Positions 1-6,636 are shown, counted from the stretch's first letter. The stretch is DNA of 10,509 nt from Methanocellales archaeon (GCA_013415795.1 JAAEEL010000012.1:1-10509); one strand, 5' to 3'. The notes: generated by a model from the sequence alone, not told the origin. A program made the numbers and translations.

Positions 1-348
1 ACCTTCTTTGCGTAGCAATGGTAGCAGCTGCTCCTGCAATTCTTGGGATCTCTTTTGAATTCTTTTTTCCTGCCTTTCAAGGCTTTTGAGCCGTAAATCA
101 AGTGTCTCTTTTCTATCTGCCAACTCAACTTGAGTTGGGCTTTTTTCCGACTTGATGAGCAGCTCACCTACACCTTTGTAGATCACTGCACTGTCGTCCA
201 ACTTCTCCAACTCCTCTAACGCTCGCTCCGTCTCGCGAAGTATCATTTCCACTTGGGTTTTCTGCCCAAATATGGCTTGAGCCTGTTGCTGTAATTGTTG
301 CAACTGTGCCAATTGATGTTGGATCTGGGTGGGTAACTCCGTACTCAT
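1..348 (-). CDS. pfdB: Prefoldin subunit beta (GimC beta), 3' end cut by window edge
   Basis: Beta subunit of prefoldin, the hexameric (alpha2 beta4) cytosolic chaperone that holds unfolded proteins in its coiled-coil tentacles and passes them to the thermosome. Reading from the ATG at 348, 116 codons stay open to base 1. The N-terminal half (about 1-50) and C-terminal half (about 75-116) are Gln/Glu/Lys/Leu-rich coiled coils, beginning MSTELPTQIQHQLAQLQQ. Between them is the family's beta-hairpin region around DDSAVIYKGVGELLIKS (about 51-67). Archaeal beta subunits are roughly 115-125 residues, so only a few C-terminal residues are missing. The start overlaps the pcc1 stop in an ATGA at 345-348, which suggests translational coupling. 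Pcc1-prefoldin beta is a usual ending of the archaeal exosome superoperon. Identification rests on the coiled coil-hairpin-coiled coil pattern plus context. Confidence 0.92.
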   Translation of the reverse strand, partial: MSTELPTQIQHQLAQLQQLQQQAQAIFGQKTQVEMILRETERALEELEKLDDSAVIYKGVGELLIKSEKSPTQVELADRKETLDLRLKSLERQEKRIQKRSQELQEQLLPLLRKEG

Positions 349-578
349 TTTATCACAACCATATCATATGCTATCTTAATAAACCTTAACCATGTATTTA
401 GAGCAGCCCTAAGAGACACTATATCCTCCGCCTCTGCCCTAATCTTGACAGTACCGCCATCAAGAGCCAAATAGATATTGGATTTCTGTGAAGGAATATT
501 TCGTAGCTCAGGAATTAGTGAGTTATAAATTATTCCTGAATGCTCGCCTAATTCAATCTCGAACTCGCCATATATCAT
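345..578 (-). CDS. pcc1: KEOPS complex subunit Pcc1
   Basis: Small dimerising subunit of KEOPS, the complex (Kae1, Bud32, Cgi121, Pcc1) that transfers the threonylcarbamoyl group to A37 of ANN-decoding tRNAs (t6A). The 77-residue product matches the usual Pcc1 size and pattern: an N-terminal strand (YGEFEIEL), a central strand pair with SNIYLALDGGTVKIRAEAED at about 34-53, then the C-terminal helix SLRAALNTWLRFIKIAYDM typical of the family (the region that pairs in the dimer). The ATG at 578 sits one base after the rpoP stop (580-582). The stop overlaps the pfdB start by four bases. A strong Shine-Dalgarno site is not obvious, so translation may depend on coupling to rpoP. The assignment is by sequence pattern and conserved position; the other KEOPS genes are not in this window. 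Confidence 0.9.
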   Translation of the reverse strand: MIYGEFEIELGEHSGIIYNSLIPELRNIPSQKSNIYLALDGGTVKIRAEAEDIVSLRAALNTWLRFIKIAYDMVVIK

Positions 579-579
579 A

Positions 580-717
580 TTATCTGGCTTTAACTCTTTT
601 GATAATTGTGGGACGCTCTTTTAAAAGCACCCGGTGCCCACAATATGGACACCTAACTCCACCATACTCATAGTCGACTTCTACCGCCCGTTTGCATCTG
701 GAACATTTGTATGACAC
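580..717 (-). CDS. rpoP: DNA-directed RNA polymerase subunit P (Rpc10/Rpb12 homologue)
   Basis: A 45-residue zinc-ribbon subunit of archaeal RNA polymerase, homologue of eukaryotic Rpb12/Rpc10, needed for assembly of the Rpo3/Rpo11 platform. The reading frame starts at a GTG (717-715), three bases after the L37Ae stop, and ends in TAA at 582-580. The product begins (M)SYKCSRCKRAVEVDYEYG and has four zinc ligands, C5-x2-C8 and C23-x2-C26 (RCPYCGHR), 14 residues apart, followed by a basic tail ending RPTIIKRVKAR. Length and ligand spacing match RpoP. The gene is easily missed because it is short and starts with GTG; no ATG is available in frame. Its position between L37Ae and Pcc1 is a standard euryarchaeal order, which supports the call strongly. 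Confidence 0.93.
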   Translation of the reverse strand: MSYKCSRCKRAVEVDYEYGGVRCPYCGHRVLLKERPTIIKRVKAR

Positions 718-720
718 TGA

Positions 721-1002
721 TTATTCCTCTTCTTCAACTCTTGCAAGGGACCTTTGGAAAGATTTTCCAATGGGGGTTTGAGGAACGTAGGTGCCACCAG
801 CGAAAGTTTTTTTGCATTTTGAACAATGCCAAATGCCAGTGCCAACACGAGATACAGATTTACTACCGCATTGCTTGCATTCATGCGCTGATCGCATGAG
901 TTTTTCGATGTCTGCGACTATCTTTCTAACTCTTCGTCCGTATCTAGGACCAAAGCGCCCTGCAGACCTAGTCTTTCTTCCTTTCTTTCCCGACTTGACC
1001 AT
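721..1002 (-). CDS. rpl37ae: 50S ribosomal protein L37Ae (eL43)
   Basis: Zinc-binding protein of the large ribosomal subunit. The 93-residue product has a very basic N-terminus with the family signature AGRFGPRYGRRVRK (about 14-27). Its zinc ribbon uses C42-x2-C45 and C60-x2-C63 (ECKQCG, HCSKCK), followed by the family's KTFAGGTY stretch. The C-terminus is a short acidic tail (VEEEE). I choose the ATG at 1002 over the in-frame TTG at 1005: a GGAG at 1012-1015 (read on the minus strand) is eight bases upstream of the ATG, and the ATG shares its A with the rrp42 TGA stop (TGATG), a typical coupled junction. L37Ae directly after the exosome genes is conserved in Euryarchaeota and probably co-regulates ribosome and RNA-decay components. 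Confidence 0.95.
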   Translation of the reverse strand: MVKSGKKGRKTRSAGRFGPRYGRRVRKIVADIEKLMRSAHECKQCGSKSVSRVGTGIWHCSKCKKTFAGGTYVPQTPIGKSFQRSLARVEEEE

Positions 1003-1784
1003 CAACTAGTCTCCAAGTATTTCTTCCTTATATCTTTTGCCTTTTTAGACACAATATCTGAAATATGAAAGAGCTGGTCAAATGTTAGAGGTCCTGTTCC
1101 GCTCTTCTGCATGCCAGCTAATGAGTCGTCTTTGCCTGTGATCATAGTGATAATAGTTGATGCGATTGATTCTTCATCCAAACTCGGGTCCAGTATTATC
1201 TCTCCATCTATCTCTGCAGCCGTGATGGCGACCGGAAGATCAATTATTGGTAATGGTGCATCTTTACCCAGCTCGTATCTCTCATTTGGGAAATTCGTAT
1301 TTAACAAAGCTGCAATAGCACCCAATGCTGATGCATCCATAAGGTTTCCATCGTGGTCGAGCACGTAGACGTCGATGAAGACCATCCAAATATCTTCGCC
1401 CTCCTTAATGCATAGCTTTGATAGATCTATAGCACCCGATTCTCTAACACCACGATCAACAACTCTTGCTAATTCTGTAGCGTTTTCGTTCGGAGGACCT
1501 GGTTCGAAAGAGGGCGATGCAATCGGAGCGAACTCCACATTCGTGATGATCGCGCCCTGATCAGGCGTATCTGGGAATGGTTTGCCAGGCTGCATCTTTA
1601 TACCCACTATCACCTGAGTATCCCCGATTTTTGCTTTTGCTGAGCCTTCTGCGCTATCTATAATGCCAGTTTCAACCTCTATTTGACGATATTCGTCAAA
1701 TGCTCTCCCATCAACTCGCTTACCCTTCTTTGCAAGATTGTAAATATAATCTCTTTTGATCTCTGCTATTATGTCATCAGACAT
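1002..1784 (-). CDS. rrp42: Exosome complex subunit Rrp42 (non-catalytic RNase PH-like)
   Basis: Inactive RNase PH-fold partner of Rrp41. Three Rrp41-Rrp42 heterodimers form the exosome hexameric ring in the cytosol, which degrades or A-tails RNA from the 3' end. The 260-residue product opens MSDDIIAEIKRDYIYNLAKK and has the signature GKRVDGRAFDEYR (about 21-33). An Arg-rich RNA-contacting segment, ARVVDRGVRESGAID, lies at about 106-120. Where Rrp41 carries its catalytic acidic motif, this protein has LDEESIAS, so phosphorolytic residues are absent, as is normal for the family. I start at the ATG at 1784 because AAGGTG (1791-1796) lies six bases upstream; an in-frame GTG at 1793 is the alternative. 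The start overlaps the end of rrp41 by eight bases. The stop is fused with the L37Ae start. Confidence 0.95.
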   Translation of the reverse strand: MSDDIIAEIKRDYIYNLAKKGKRVDGRAFDEYRQIEVETGIIDSAEGSAKAKIGDTQVIVGIKMQPGKPFPDTPDQGAIITNVEFAPIASPSFEPGPPNENATELARVVDRGVRESGAIDLSKLCIKEGEDIWMVFIDVYVLDHDGNLMDASALGAIAALLNTNFPNERYELGKDAPLPIIDLPVAITAAEIDGEIILDPSLDEESIASTIITMITGKDDSLAGMQKSGTGPLTFDQLFHISDIVSKKAKDIRKKYLETS

Positions 1785-2499
1785 TATTAACACCTTCGTA
1801 TTTTGAAATCAGTGCATTTCTCTGAATTTCATATATCTCTTTACAGCCTTTTTTAGCCAGCTCGATTGCCCGTGTAAATTCTTCTTTGGTAAAGTTACCA
1901 TCCATTTGTAATAGAGTGATCTTACCTTCCTGTGTCATTGCAATTGGCATATCTGCCTCCCCATAATTATCTTCCTCGCCTGTCAAATCGAGAACGACTT
2001 CTCCGTCTACTTTTCCGACTGCGCATGAGGACACGATCCCTCGCATTGGAATGCCCGCATCTGCCAACGCAACTGATGAAGCATTGATTCCCACTGTCCT
2101 AGTGCCTGCATCCGCTTGCAGTATTTCCACAAATATGTCTATGACTGATCTAGGAAAATATTCTTTGAGAATGACAGGTTCTAGTGCTTCTCTGCTCACC
2201 TTAGATATTTCTATAGACCTTCTATCTGGTCCAGGCCTTTTTCTCTCTTTTACGGAGAAAGATGCCATATCATATCGATAGCGAATAATAACCTGAGTAG
2301 CTTCCTGAAGATGGCGTGGATGGACCGCTCTAGGCCCATAAACTGCGGCAATTACTTTACTTCCACCGAGTTCCATATAACAAGAGCCATCTGCTCGCTT
2401 TAGAATACCTACCTCAATCTTAATGGGCCTAAGCTCATCTACCTTTCTTCCGTCGAGCCTTTTTCCTTTTTCTATAAGTTTTTTTGGCTTGTTACTCAT
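1777..2499 (-). CDS. rrp41: Exosome complex catalytic subunit Rrp41 (RNase PH-like)
   Basis: Catalytic ring subunit of the archaeal exosome: phosphate-dependent 3'-5' RNA degradation, or the reverse heteropolymeric tailing with nucleoside diphosphates. The 240-residue product has the family start GKRLDGRKVDELRPIKIEVG (about 12-31) and an RNA-binding Arg cluster at RPGPDRRS (88-95). The phosphate-binding loop DAGTRTVG is at about 130-137. The acidic active-site segment EEDNYGEADMPIA (175-187) presents D177 and D183, the pair equivalent to the essential aspartates of characterised archaeal Rrp41. All key residues are present, so the enzyme should be active. The ATG at 2499 lies three bases after the rrp4 stop, with a GAGG about nine bases upstream. 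Rrp4 precedes and Rrp42 follows, giving ring and cap in one transcript. Confidence 0.97.
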   Translation of the reverse strand: MSNKPKKLIEKGKRLDGRKVDELRPIKIEVGILKRADGSCYMELGGSKVIAAVYGPRAVHPRHLQEATQVIIRYRYDMASFSVKERKRPGPDRRSIEISKVSREALEPVILKEYFPRSVIDIFVEILQADAGTRTVGINASSVALADAGIPMRGIVSSCAVGKVDGEVVLDLTGEEDNYGEADMPIAMTQEGKITLLQMDGNFTKEEFTRAIELAKKGCKEIYEIQRNALISKYEGVNNV

Positions 2500-2502
2500 G
2501 AC

Positions 2503-3156
2503 CTATTTCCTCTTTCCCTTTTTTTCAGTAATTATCATTTCTCTAATCATGTCTGTTAGTCCGGGTGTATGCGACTCTCGCTCTATTTTCAACAGCGTCT
2601 GAATAGCCATATCCATATCATCCTCTTCCCCGTGGACCCATATACGTCCATTTTGACCTACAAATATGTTACAATCCAGCTCCTTTTTTAGTAAATTAAT
2701 CATGGAGCCCCCCCGACCTATCACTCTGGGGATTCTAGTGTGAGATATCTCAATGACCCTCCCATTTCTTAGTGGACTGAAATTCTCCAAAGTTAGATCG
2801 ACCCTCATAGTGGCATCTATATCCTTGACCTTTGCGATGAATAAATCACCTATGTCAAGATGTCGCCCCATATCAAACGGATATATTCTATCCGGATGTT
2901 CTGAGATGTGAAGAAGTGCTTCGTATGGCGAGTTGATGTCGATGATCCAGTTTGAAAAGCTGATGTCAACCACTTTTCCAATCACAGTATCGCCGGTATG
3001 CGGCATATACTTTCCGAAAAGCGGGATTACCCTTAGCTCTTTTCTATCTAAGATTCCGTATATCGATGCATATACCCTGCCGCTTGAAACATATGTGCCC
3101 TCGCCTGCCTTCTTGGCGTCATCAGAAAGCAAGTCACCAGGAATTACCAGTTTCAT
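2503..3156 (-). CDS. rrp4: Exosome complex RNA-binding cap subunit Rrp4
   Basis: Cap protein that sits on the Rrp41-Rrp42 ring and guides RNA into the central pore. The 217 residues show the three expected parts: an N-terminal beta domain with VIPGDLL (4-10) and an EGTYVSSGRVYAS segment; an S1 RNA-binding domain at about 55-128 (GDTVIGKVVD through RVDLTLENF); and a C-terminal KH domain with VIGRGGSMI at 145-153, whose GxxG loop is G147-R-G-G150. The C-terminus is basic (EKKGKRK). The ATG at 3156 overlaps the sdo1 stop in an ATGA (3153-3156), with GAGGG four bases upstream of the start. No Csl4 or DnaG gene, which supply the alternative cap and its partner, is visible here; they are normally encoded elsewhere. 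Confidence 0.96.
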   Translation of the reverse strand: MKLVIPGDLLSDDAKKAGEGTYVSSGRVYASIYGILDRKELRVIPLFGKYMPHTGDTVIGKVVDISFSNWIIDINSPYEALLHISEHPDRIYPFDMGRHLDIGDLFIAKVKDIDATMRVDLTLENFSPLRNGRVIEISHTRIPRVIGRGGSMINLLKKELDCNIFVGQNGRIWVHGEEDDMDMAIQTLLKIERESHTPGLTDMIREMIITEKKGKRK

Positions 3157-3854
3157 GCTTCCCTCACCAATTTGGTCTCAGAATTGCCCTTTGTGAGGCT
3201 ATTCACCAATGAGTAAAAATCACCTTGTATGCCGGCGGGAATTTTTATTAGCGCTATCCATGACCCGTCACTTTGCCATTCTTCCTTTATCAATTGCCCA
3301 AATCGCTGGATTTCTCCATAGGATTTGGCAGCATACTCAGCGGGAATCTTGATAGCTATACTCACTTCATCGAAACGAATGGGTATGATTGGTCGAATTT
3401 TTTTCATAACTTCGCTGACCATTTCGTCGTCAGTCTTAAAAGGATCGATATGGATACCTGCTTCTTCAATTACTTTTTCTATCCTAGAAGGTGGATGCGG
3501 AGCTTTAGTTTGTGGATTAAATGCGTTCCTCGTGATTATATTGACAACCCGCTTGCGTTTATTTTCTTGCATCTTTTTCCTCTGCTGGGATGTTATCTGT
3601 ATGTCACCGTGGACGATTATCTCTTTGGCTATCTTATACACCTCGGTGGTACCAAAGGCTGTTGTAAGTTTATCCTCTGCAGTCCTTTCTCCACAGGATG
3701 CATCCTCAAATATGTCCTCTACAGCCAATATTTCCCCGATATTCAATTCTTCACCTCTCTTCATCGCCAAAGCTGCCTCTGGATCGACTAAAATTTCGAA
3801 ATTTAAGCCATGAGTTTTATATCTCGCAATTACGGCTTCATCAAGAGTGACCAT
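3153..3854 (-). CDS. sdo1: Ribosome maturation protein SDO1 (SBDS homologue)
   Basis: Archaeal homologue of the Shwachman-Bodian-Diamond protein. In eukaryotes SBDS works with the EF2-like GTPase EFL1 to release the anti-association factor eIF6 from the 60S subunit; a related late large-subunit role is inferred for Archaea. The 233 residues fit the family length. The N-terminal FYSH domain (about 1-85) includes YKTHGLNFEILVDPEAAL and the EILAVEDIFEDASCGERT segment. A helical middle domain (about 90-165) contains the conserved RKKMQENKRKRVVNIITRNA and PHPPSRIEKVIEEAG stretches. The C-terminal ferredoxin-like domain (about 166-233) begins at FDEVSIAIKIP. The gene starts nine bases after psmA and ends in an ATGA overlap with rrp4. 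It is present at this position in most archaeal exosome clusters. Confidence 0.96.
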   Translation of the reverse strand: MVTLDEAVIARYKTHGLNFEILVDPEAALAMKRGEELNIGEILAVEDIFEDASCGERTAEDKLTTAFGTTEVYKIAKEIIVHGDIQITSQQRKKMQENKRKRVVNIITRNAFNPQTKAPHPPSRIEKVIEEAGIHIDPFKTDDEMVSEVMKKIRPIIPIRFDEVSIAIKIPAEYAAKSYGEIQRFGQLIKEEWQSDGSWIALIKIPAGIQGDFYSLVNSLTKGNSETKLVREA

Positions 3855-3863
3855 TGAAAACGC

Positions 3864-4601
3864 CTATTTTTCAGAAGCATGACGATCTATGATTTGCTGA
3901 ACGTAACCCTTTACATCTTCTGACGTCAATTTTTTGAACAGCTTCACGTCTGATTCGATGATGCCGACTTCTATTGTCTGCGCATCAATTTTTCCTTCTG
4001 TCACTTTATATAGTGCTTCAAGCCCCAATAGTATGGCCTCTTTGAGGTCAAGATCTTCCCTATATTGCTCCTCAAAAACCTCTATTGCAGTATTTTTTCC
4101 TTCGCCTATCCCGGTTGCCTTGTACTCAAGCAATGTGCCAGAAGGGTCTGTCTCGAAAAGAGAGATAGAATCACCATTGATGCCTGCTATTAGAATCGCT
4201 GTACCGTATGGTCGGACGCCGCCAAACTGAGTATAAGATTGCATATGATCACAAACTTTCTTGGCTAGGGCCTCTACACTAATCGATTCATTATAGACCA
4301 CTCTGTTTATCTGAGCATCAACCCGCCCTTTGTCGATCAATATCCTGGCATCTGCCACCAAGCCAGATGCGGCTGCACCTATATGATCATCGATCTGAAA
4401 TATTTTCTCTACGGACTGGGGCTCAAGCAGTCTGCTAGTAATTCTCTTATCAACCAGAATTGCAACCCCGTTTTTTGCTTTTATACCGACTGCAGTTGTT
4501 CCTCTTTTCACTGCCTCCCTTGCATATTCCACTTGGAACAATCGCCCATCTGGGCTGAAAACCGTTATAGCCCTATCATAAGCCATTTGTGGTCCCATCA
4601 T
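3864..4601 (-). CDS. psmA: 20S proteasome subunit alpha
   Basis: Outer-ring subunit of the archaeal 20S proteasome. Seven copies form the gated antechamber through which PAN or related AAA ATPases feed substrates; the proteolytic beta subunit is encoded elsewhere. The 245-residue product begins with the gate and H0-helix signature MAYDRAITVFSPDGRLFQVE (6-25), followed by YAREAVKRGTTAVG. K66 in SVEKI and G80 in AAASGLVADAR sit at the numbering reported for the Thermoplasma pocket that binds ATPase HbYX tails. YTQFGGVRPYG at about 121-131 is another family hallmark. Two adjacent ATGs are possible (4601 and 4598). The AAGGTGATT ribosome-binding site at 4606-4614 serves either, so I use the first. 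This is the first gene of the exosome superoperon and has its own promoter upstream. Confidence 0.97.
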   Translation of the reverse strand: MMGPQMAYDRAITVFSPDGRLFQVEYAREAVKRGTTAVGIKAKNGVAILVDKRITSRLLEPQSVEKIFQIDDHIGAAASGLVADARILIDKGRVDAQINRVVYNESISVEALAKKVCDHMQSYTQFGGVRPYGTAILIAGINGDSISLFETDPSGTLLEYKATGIGEGKNTAIEVFEEQYREDLDLKEAILLGLEALYKVTEGKIDAQTIEVGIIESDVKLFKKLTSEDVKGYVQQIIDRHASEK

Positions 4602-4606
4602 AATGA

Positions 4607-4614
4607 ATCACCTT
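4607..4614 (-). promoter_or_regulatory. Shine-Dalgarno site of psmA
   Basis: AAGGTGAT read on the minus strand, ending five bases before the first psmA ATG. GGTGAT is fully complementary to the AUCACC core at the 3' end of archaeal 16S rRNA. It is the strongest ribosome-binding site I see in the window and fits a leadered mRNA for the proteasome/exosome operon. Confidence 0.75.
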
Positions 4615-4618
4615 CCAT

Positions 4619-4634
4619 ATGTATCACCATACAT
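4619..4634. repeat. Inverted repeat at the predicted psmA transcription start
   Basis: ATGTAT-CACC-ATACAT: perfect 6-bp arms around a 4-base spacer, directly downstream of the psmA TATA box. The predicted transcription start (about 25 bases from the TATA centre, near 4622) falls inside it. A regulator bound here could block initiation; equally it could form a weak hairpin in the 5' leader. The symmetry is seen; the function is inferred. Confidence 0.5.
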
Positions 4635-4640
4635 CAAACT

Positions 4641-4656
4641 TCCATAAATAGTTTCA
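4641..4656 (-). promoter_or_regulatory. Predicted archaeal promoter (BRE/TATA) of the psmA-exosome operon
   Basis: On the minus strand GATGAAACTATTTATG gives a purine-rich BRE-like stretch (GAAA) next to a TATA-like CTATTTATG. Its centre is about 46 bases upstream of the psmA ATG, predicting a start near 4622 and a leader of about 20 bases that contains the Shine-Dalgarno site. It lies in the only sizeable gap (79 bases) between pop5 and pfdB, so it is the natural start of the downstream operon, although readthrough from pop5 remains possible. Confidence 0.55.
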
Positions 4657-4664
4657 TCACATAT

Positions 4665-4676
4665 TAGATTAATCTA
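4665..4676. repeat. 12-bp perfect palindrome upstream of the psmA TATA box
   Basis: TAGATTAATCTA is identical to its own reverse complement and lies about 14 bases upstream of the predicted TATA element, shortly after the pop5 stop. The position suits an activator or repressor half-site pair. It is AT-rich and short, so chance occurrence is not excluded. Confidence 0.45.
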
Positions 4677-4680
4677 TGTT

Positions 4681-5028
4681 CTATGGAGTATGGTCAACTT
4701 GTATCATAAAAGTTTCTGTTATTTTTTTCACCGTTCCCGATGTTCCTAGGACATGAATTCCTACCCTTACTCCTTGAACACGATTGATAGTCGCAAGTGC
4801 TGCCCTCACCATGGATACCCTATCATGAGCGCATCTTAGGACACCTCTCTTCCCGTCAAAGTTGAGAACCCATAGATTGCACAGGTTTGCACCAACATCT
4901 CCTAGAAGCGATGAAGCAGAGGCTAATATTTCATTGATCAGTTCACTTCGAGATATCTTTTCCGCAGAAAGAACCTCAAAAGCCACATACCTTTTCCTTT
5001 CACGCAGTGATGATGGAAGATTTTTCAT
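4681..5028 (-). CDS. rnp2: Ribonuclease P protein component 2 (Pop5/Rpp14 family)
   Basis: Archaeal Pop5 homologue. It pairs with Rpp30 and binds the catalytic domain of RNase P RNA, which removes 5' leaders from pre-tRNAs. The 115-residue product begins with the family hallmark KNLPSSLRERKRYVAFEV (2-19). It then shows a LINEILASASSLLGDVG helix (about 30-46), a NLWVLNFDGKRGVLRCAHD strand segment (about 51-69), a VRAALATI helix, and the C-terminal VLGTSGTVKKITETF typical of archaeal members. The ATG at 5028 overlaps the rpp30 stop in an ATGA, with GGAG five bases upstream. Being next to its structural partner Rpp30 fits stoichiometric synthesis. The stop at 4683-4681 is followed by the psmA promoter region; no clear terminator is seen there. 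Confidence 0.93.
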   Translation of the reverse strand: MKNLPSSLRERKRYVAFEVLSAEKISRSELINEILASASSLLGDVGANLCNLWVLNFDGKRGVLRCAHDRVSMVRAALATINRVQGVRVGIHVLGTSGTVKKITETFMIQVDHTP

Positions 5029-5693
5029 ATTAACTCCACACCTTCCATGATATATCCTTGCTTCATTTTTTTCCTATTGCGCAGGATGATGTTCCATGGC
5101 GTCTTGCTGAGCGCCTCAATCGCCTCATTCTCACTCATACCAAACAAACCAGCCAATGCAATCATCTCTCTTGGAGCCCTTAAATCATATTTTGACCTGG
5201 CGCCAGAGGTAAGCACCATCAAAACTCCAAATTTTCTTGCAAGCTTAAGATTTGTCTGAAAGGCTGAAAGGGCTCTAACCCTAGAAACGTCTCTTGAATA
5301 TATGAGCTCATCAAGATTAAACTCAATGGCAACTTCGTTCTCAGCAGCAGATTTAGCCAGCACCTGATTTATGTAGCGGGAAGGATGAGCCAGAATATCC
5401 ACAGATGAGTTTTCAACAGCAGCCCTGTTTATCTTTGGATCACCACCATGAACTAGCAAAACGTCCACCTTGGATCGGTAATCCCTGATATTTTTCTTTA
5501 AATCTGATATTTTATCAACAACTATCTCAATACCACTAATGATGTCCTCACCAGTGGCTTCACTCCAAAAATTCGAATGATTTGTGATGGCTATGCCAGC
5601 ATAGCCGTATCTTTTCGCCACTGAAACCAATCTTTCAGGGGAGTCTTCACACTCAGGAGCTGAGTGCACATTTAGGTCATAAAAATTTGTCAT
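5025..5693 (-). CDS. rnp3: Ribonuclease P protein component 3 (Rpp30 family)
   Basis: TIM-barrel-like protein subunit of archaeal RNase P, partner of Pop5 and activator of the RNA's catalytic domain. The 222 residues start MTNFYDLNVHSAPECEDSPE. The conserved order of barrel segments follows: YGYAGIAITNHSNFW (about 29-43), SGIEIVVDKISDLKKNI, DVLLVHGGDPKINRAAVE (about 77-94), SVDILAHPSRY, EVAIEFNLDELIYSR, and KFGVLMVLTSGARSKYDLR (about 154-172). The C-terminal helix LSKTPWNIILRNRKK is also typical. Length is within the usual range. The start at 5693 overlaps the upstream COG1325 gene (ATGA) and has GAGGGGAT shortly upstream; the stop overlaps pop5 in the same way. These overlaps imply translational coupling along the whole unit. 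Confidence 0.94.
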   Translation of the reverse strand: MTNFYDLNVHSAPECEDSPERLVSVAKRYGYAGIAITNHSNFWSEATGEDIISGIEIVVDKISDLKKNIRDYRSKVDVLLVHGGDPKINRAAVENSSVDILAHPSRYINQVLAKSAAENEVAIEFNLDELIYSRDVSRVRALSAFQTNLKLARKFGVLMVLTSGARSKYDLRAPREMIALAGLFGMSENEAIEALSKTPWNIILRNRKKMKQGYIMEGVELI

Positions 5694-6109
5694 ATAATGA
5701 TCCCCTCTAGGAACATAACTGCGTTTTCTCTACGAGAGGGATATGAAATAATTTTCATTTTAGCAGCAATTGAGTCTTCGGTTTTAGCTAACTTTATATC
5801 ACCTTCGTATGCTGACTGCTTATCAAATCTGACATAGAAGTTGCAGTCATCATCAAAGTGTCGGTTTAGTTCATCCTTCAATCCCAACAGTTGATCTTTG
5901 GATAAGCTTCTCAAAATATCGAGAAATGACTTACAATGTCTTTTCTCTAACCTAGCCTCCAAGACCGTAATTGGGTTCCCAAAGTGACCTTTACTCATTG
6001 TGGTCTTAATTTCGCAGTCCTCTGGTAAAAATAATTCTAGGGCACACCTTACCCGGGATACATCTTCTGTTGCATGTGCAAACGTTCTAAGCTTTACATG
6101 ATGAATCAT
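5690..6109 (-). CDS. COG1325-type predicted RNA-binding protein
   Basis: A 139-residue member of the archaeal COG1325 family, annotated elsewhere as an RNA-binding or exosome-associated protein from its genome context; no biochemical activity is firmly assigned. The N-terminus HHVKLRTFAHATEDVSRVRCALELFLPED (3-31) is the recognisable family pattern. The next segments are SKGHFGNPITVLEARLEK (about 39-56), an amphipathic helix (SFLDILRSLSKDQLLGLKDEL), FYVRFDKQSAYEGDIKLA (about 91-108), and a C-terminal MKIISYPSRRENAVMFL. The alternating strand-helix layout suggests an alpha/beta fold; I see no catalytic motif. It lies between L15e and Rpp30 with ATGA overlaps on both sides (6106-6109 and 5690-5693), which places it tightly in the RNase P/ribosome transcript. 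Confidence 0.85.
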   Translation of the reverse strand: MIHHVKLRTFAHATEDVSRVRCALELFLPEDCEIKTTMSKGHFGNPITVLEARLEKRHCKSFLDILRSLSKDQLLGLKDELNRHFDDDCNFYVRFDKQSAYEGDIKLAKTEDSIAAKMKIISYPSRRENAVMFLEGIII

Positions 6110-6636
6110 TTACCTGTGCATCTGCCTTTTTTACCGGCAGATGTCTTACCCCTGAAGGCACGCCCTCTATGAGATGAATTGCAAACCCACTTTAACTCTG
6201 GATCACTCTGGATTGAAGGATGAGCACGATCCAGAAGTATTACCTCATACCACTTGCTTTTGCCGTCCTCGCCGACCCAGTAAGAATTCAGCACTTCTAA
6301 ATTCGGATGTTTGCGTGACGCACGTTCTTCCGCAATTCTTTGAATGGATTTAGCAGGAGTTATCTTCTTTACACCCATGTGAGCAGTTCTTCTTCCAGCA
6401 TTAAAACGGGATTTTCGTCTTCCTCCTCTGCGAACTTTGGTACGTACCAAGATAATGCCTTGTTTGGCTTTGTATCCCAGCGCTCTCGCCCTATCCAACC
6501 TAGTTGGGCGCTCAATTCTTTTTACTGTAGGATCTCTCCTCCATGCCTGGAGTCGATGCCACATCAATTGGTCAACATAGGTCTTTTTTGGCCGTTTATG
6601 GGCATCTCTTATGTATGAATAAAATGATCTTGTCAT
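6106..6636 (-). CDS. rpl15e: 50S ribosomal protein L15e (eL15)
   Basis: Large-subunit ribosomal protein restricted to Archaea and eukaryotes. The 176-residue product carries the family blocks in order: FYSYIRDAHKRPKKTYVDQL (5-24), RIERPTRLDRARALGYKAKQ (about 40-59), a VRRGGRRKSRFNAGRRTAHMG stretch (about 68-88), AKSIQRIAEERASRKHPNLE (about 94-113) and LNSYWVGEDGKSKWYEVILL (about 115-134). It ends HRGRAFRGKTSAGKKGRCTGK. The body is complete, but the basic tail after TSAG is somewhat shorter than in many archaeal homologues of about 190 residues. The ATG at 6636 lacks a convincing Shine-Dalgarno site and sits about 29 bases from a TATA-like element, which suggests a nearly leaderless mRNA. It heads the L15e-COG1325-Rpp30-Pop5 unit. 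Confidence 0.97.
   Translation of the reverse strand: MTRSFYSYIRDAHKRPKKTYVDQLMWHRLQAWRRDPTVKRIERPTRLDRARALGYKAKQGIILVRTKVRRGGRRKSRFNAGRRTAHMGVKKITPAKSIQRIAEERASRKHPNLEVLNSYWVGEDGKSKWYEVILLDRAHPSIQSDPELKWVCNSSHRGRAFRGKTSAGKKGRCTGK

Noticed and set aside
3273..3813. Two overlapping plus-strand open frames (172 and 162 codons) opposite sdo1
   Set aside because: sdo1 on the minus strand is a full-length conserved protein. The opposite frames have no ribosome-binding site or recognisable domain and look like composition shadows.
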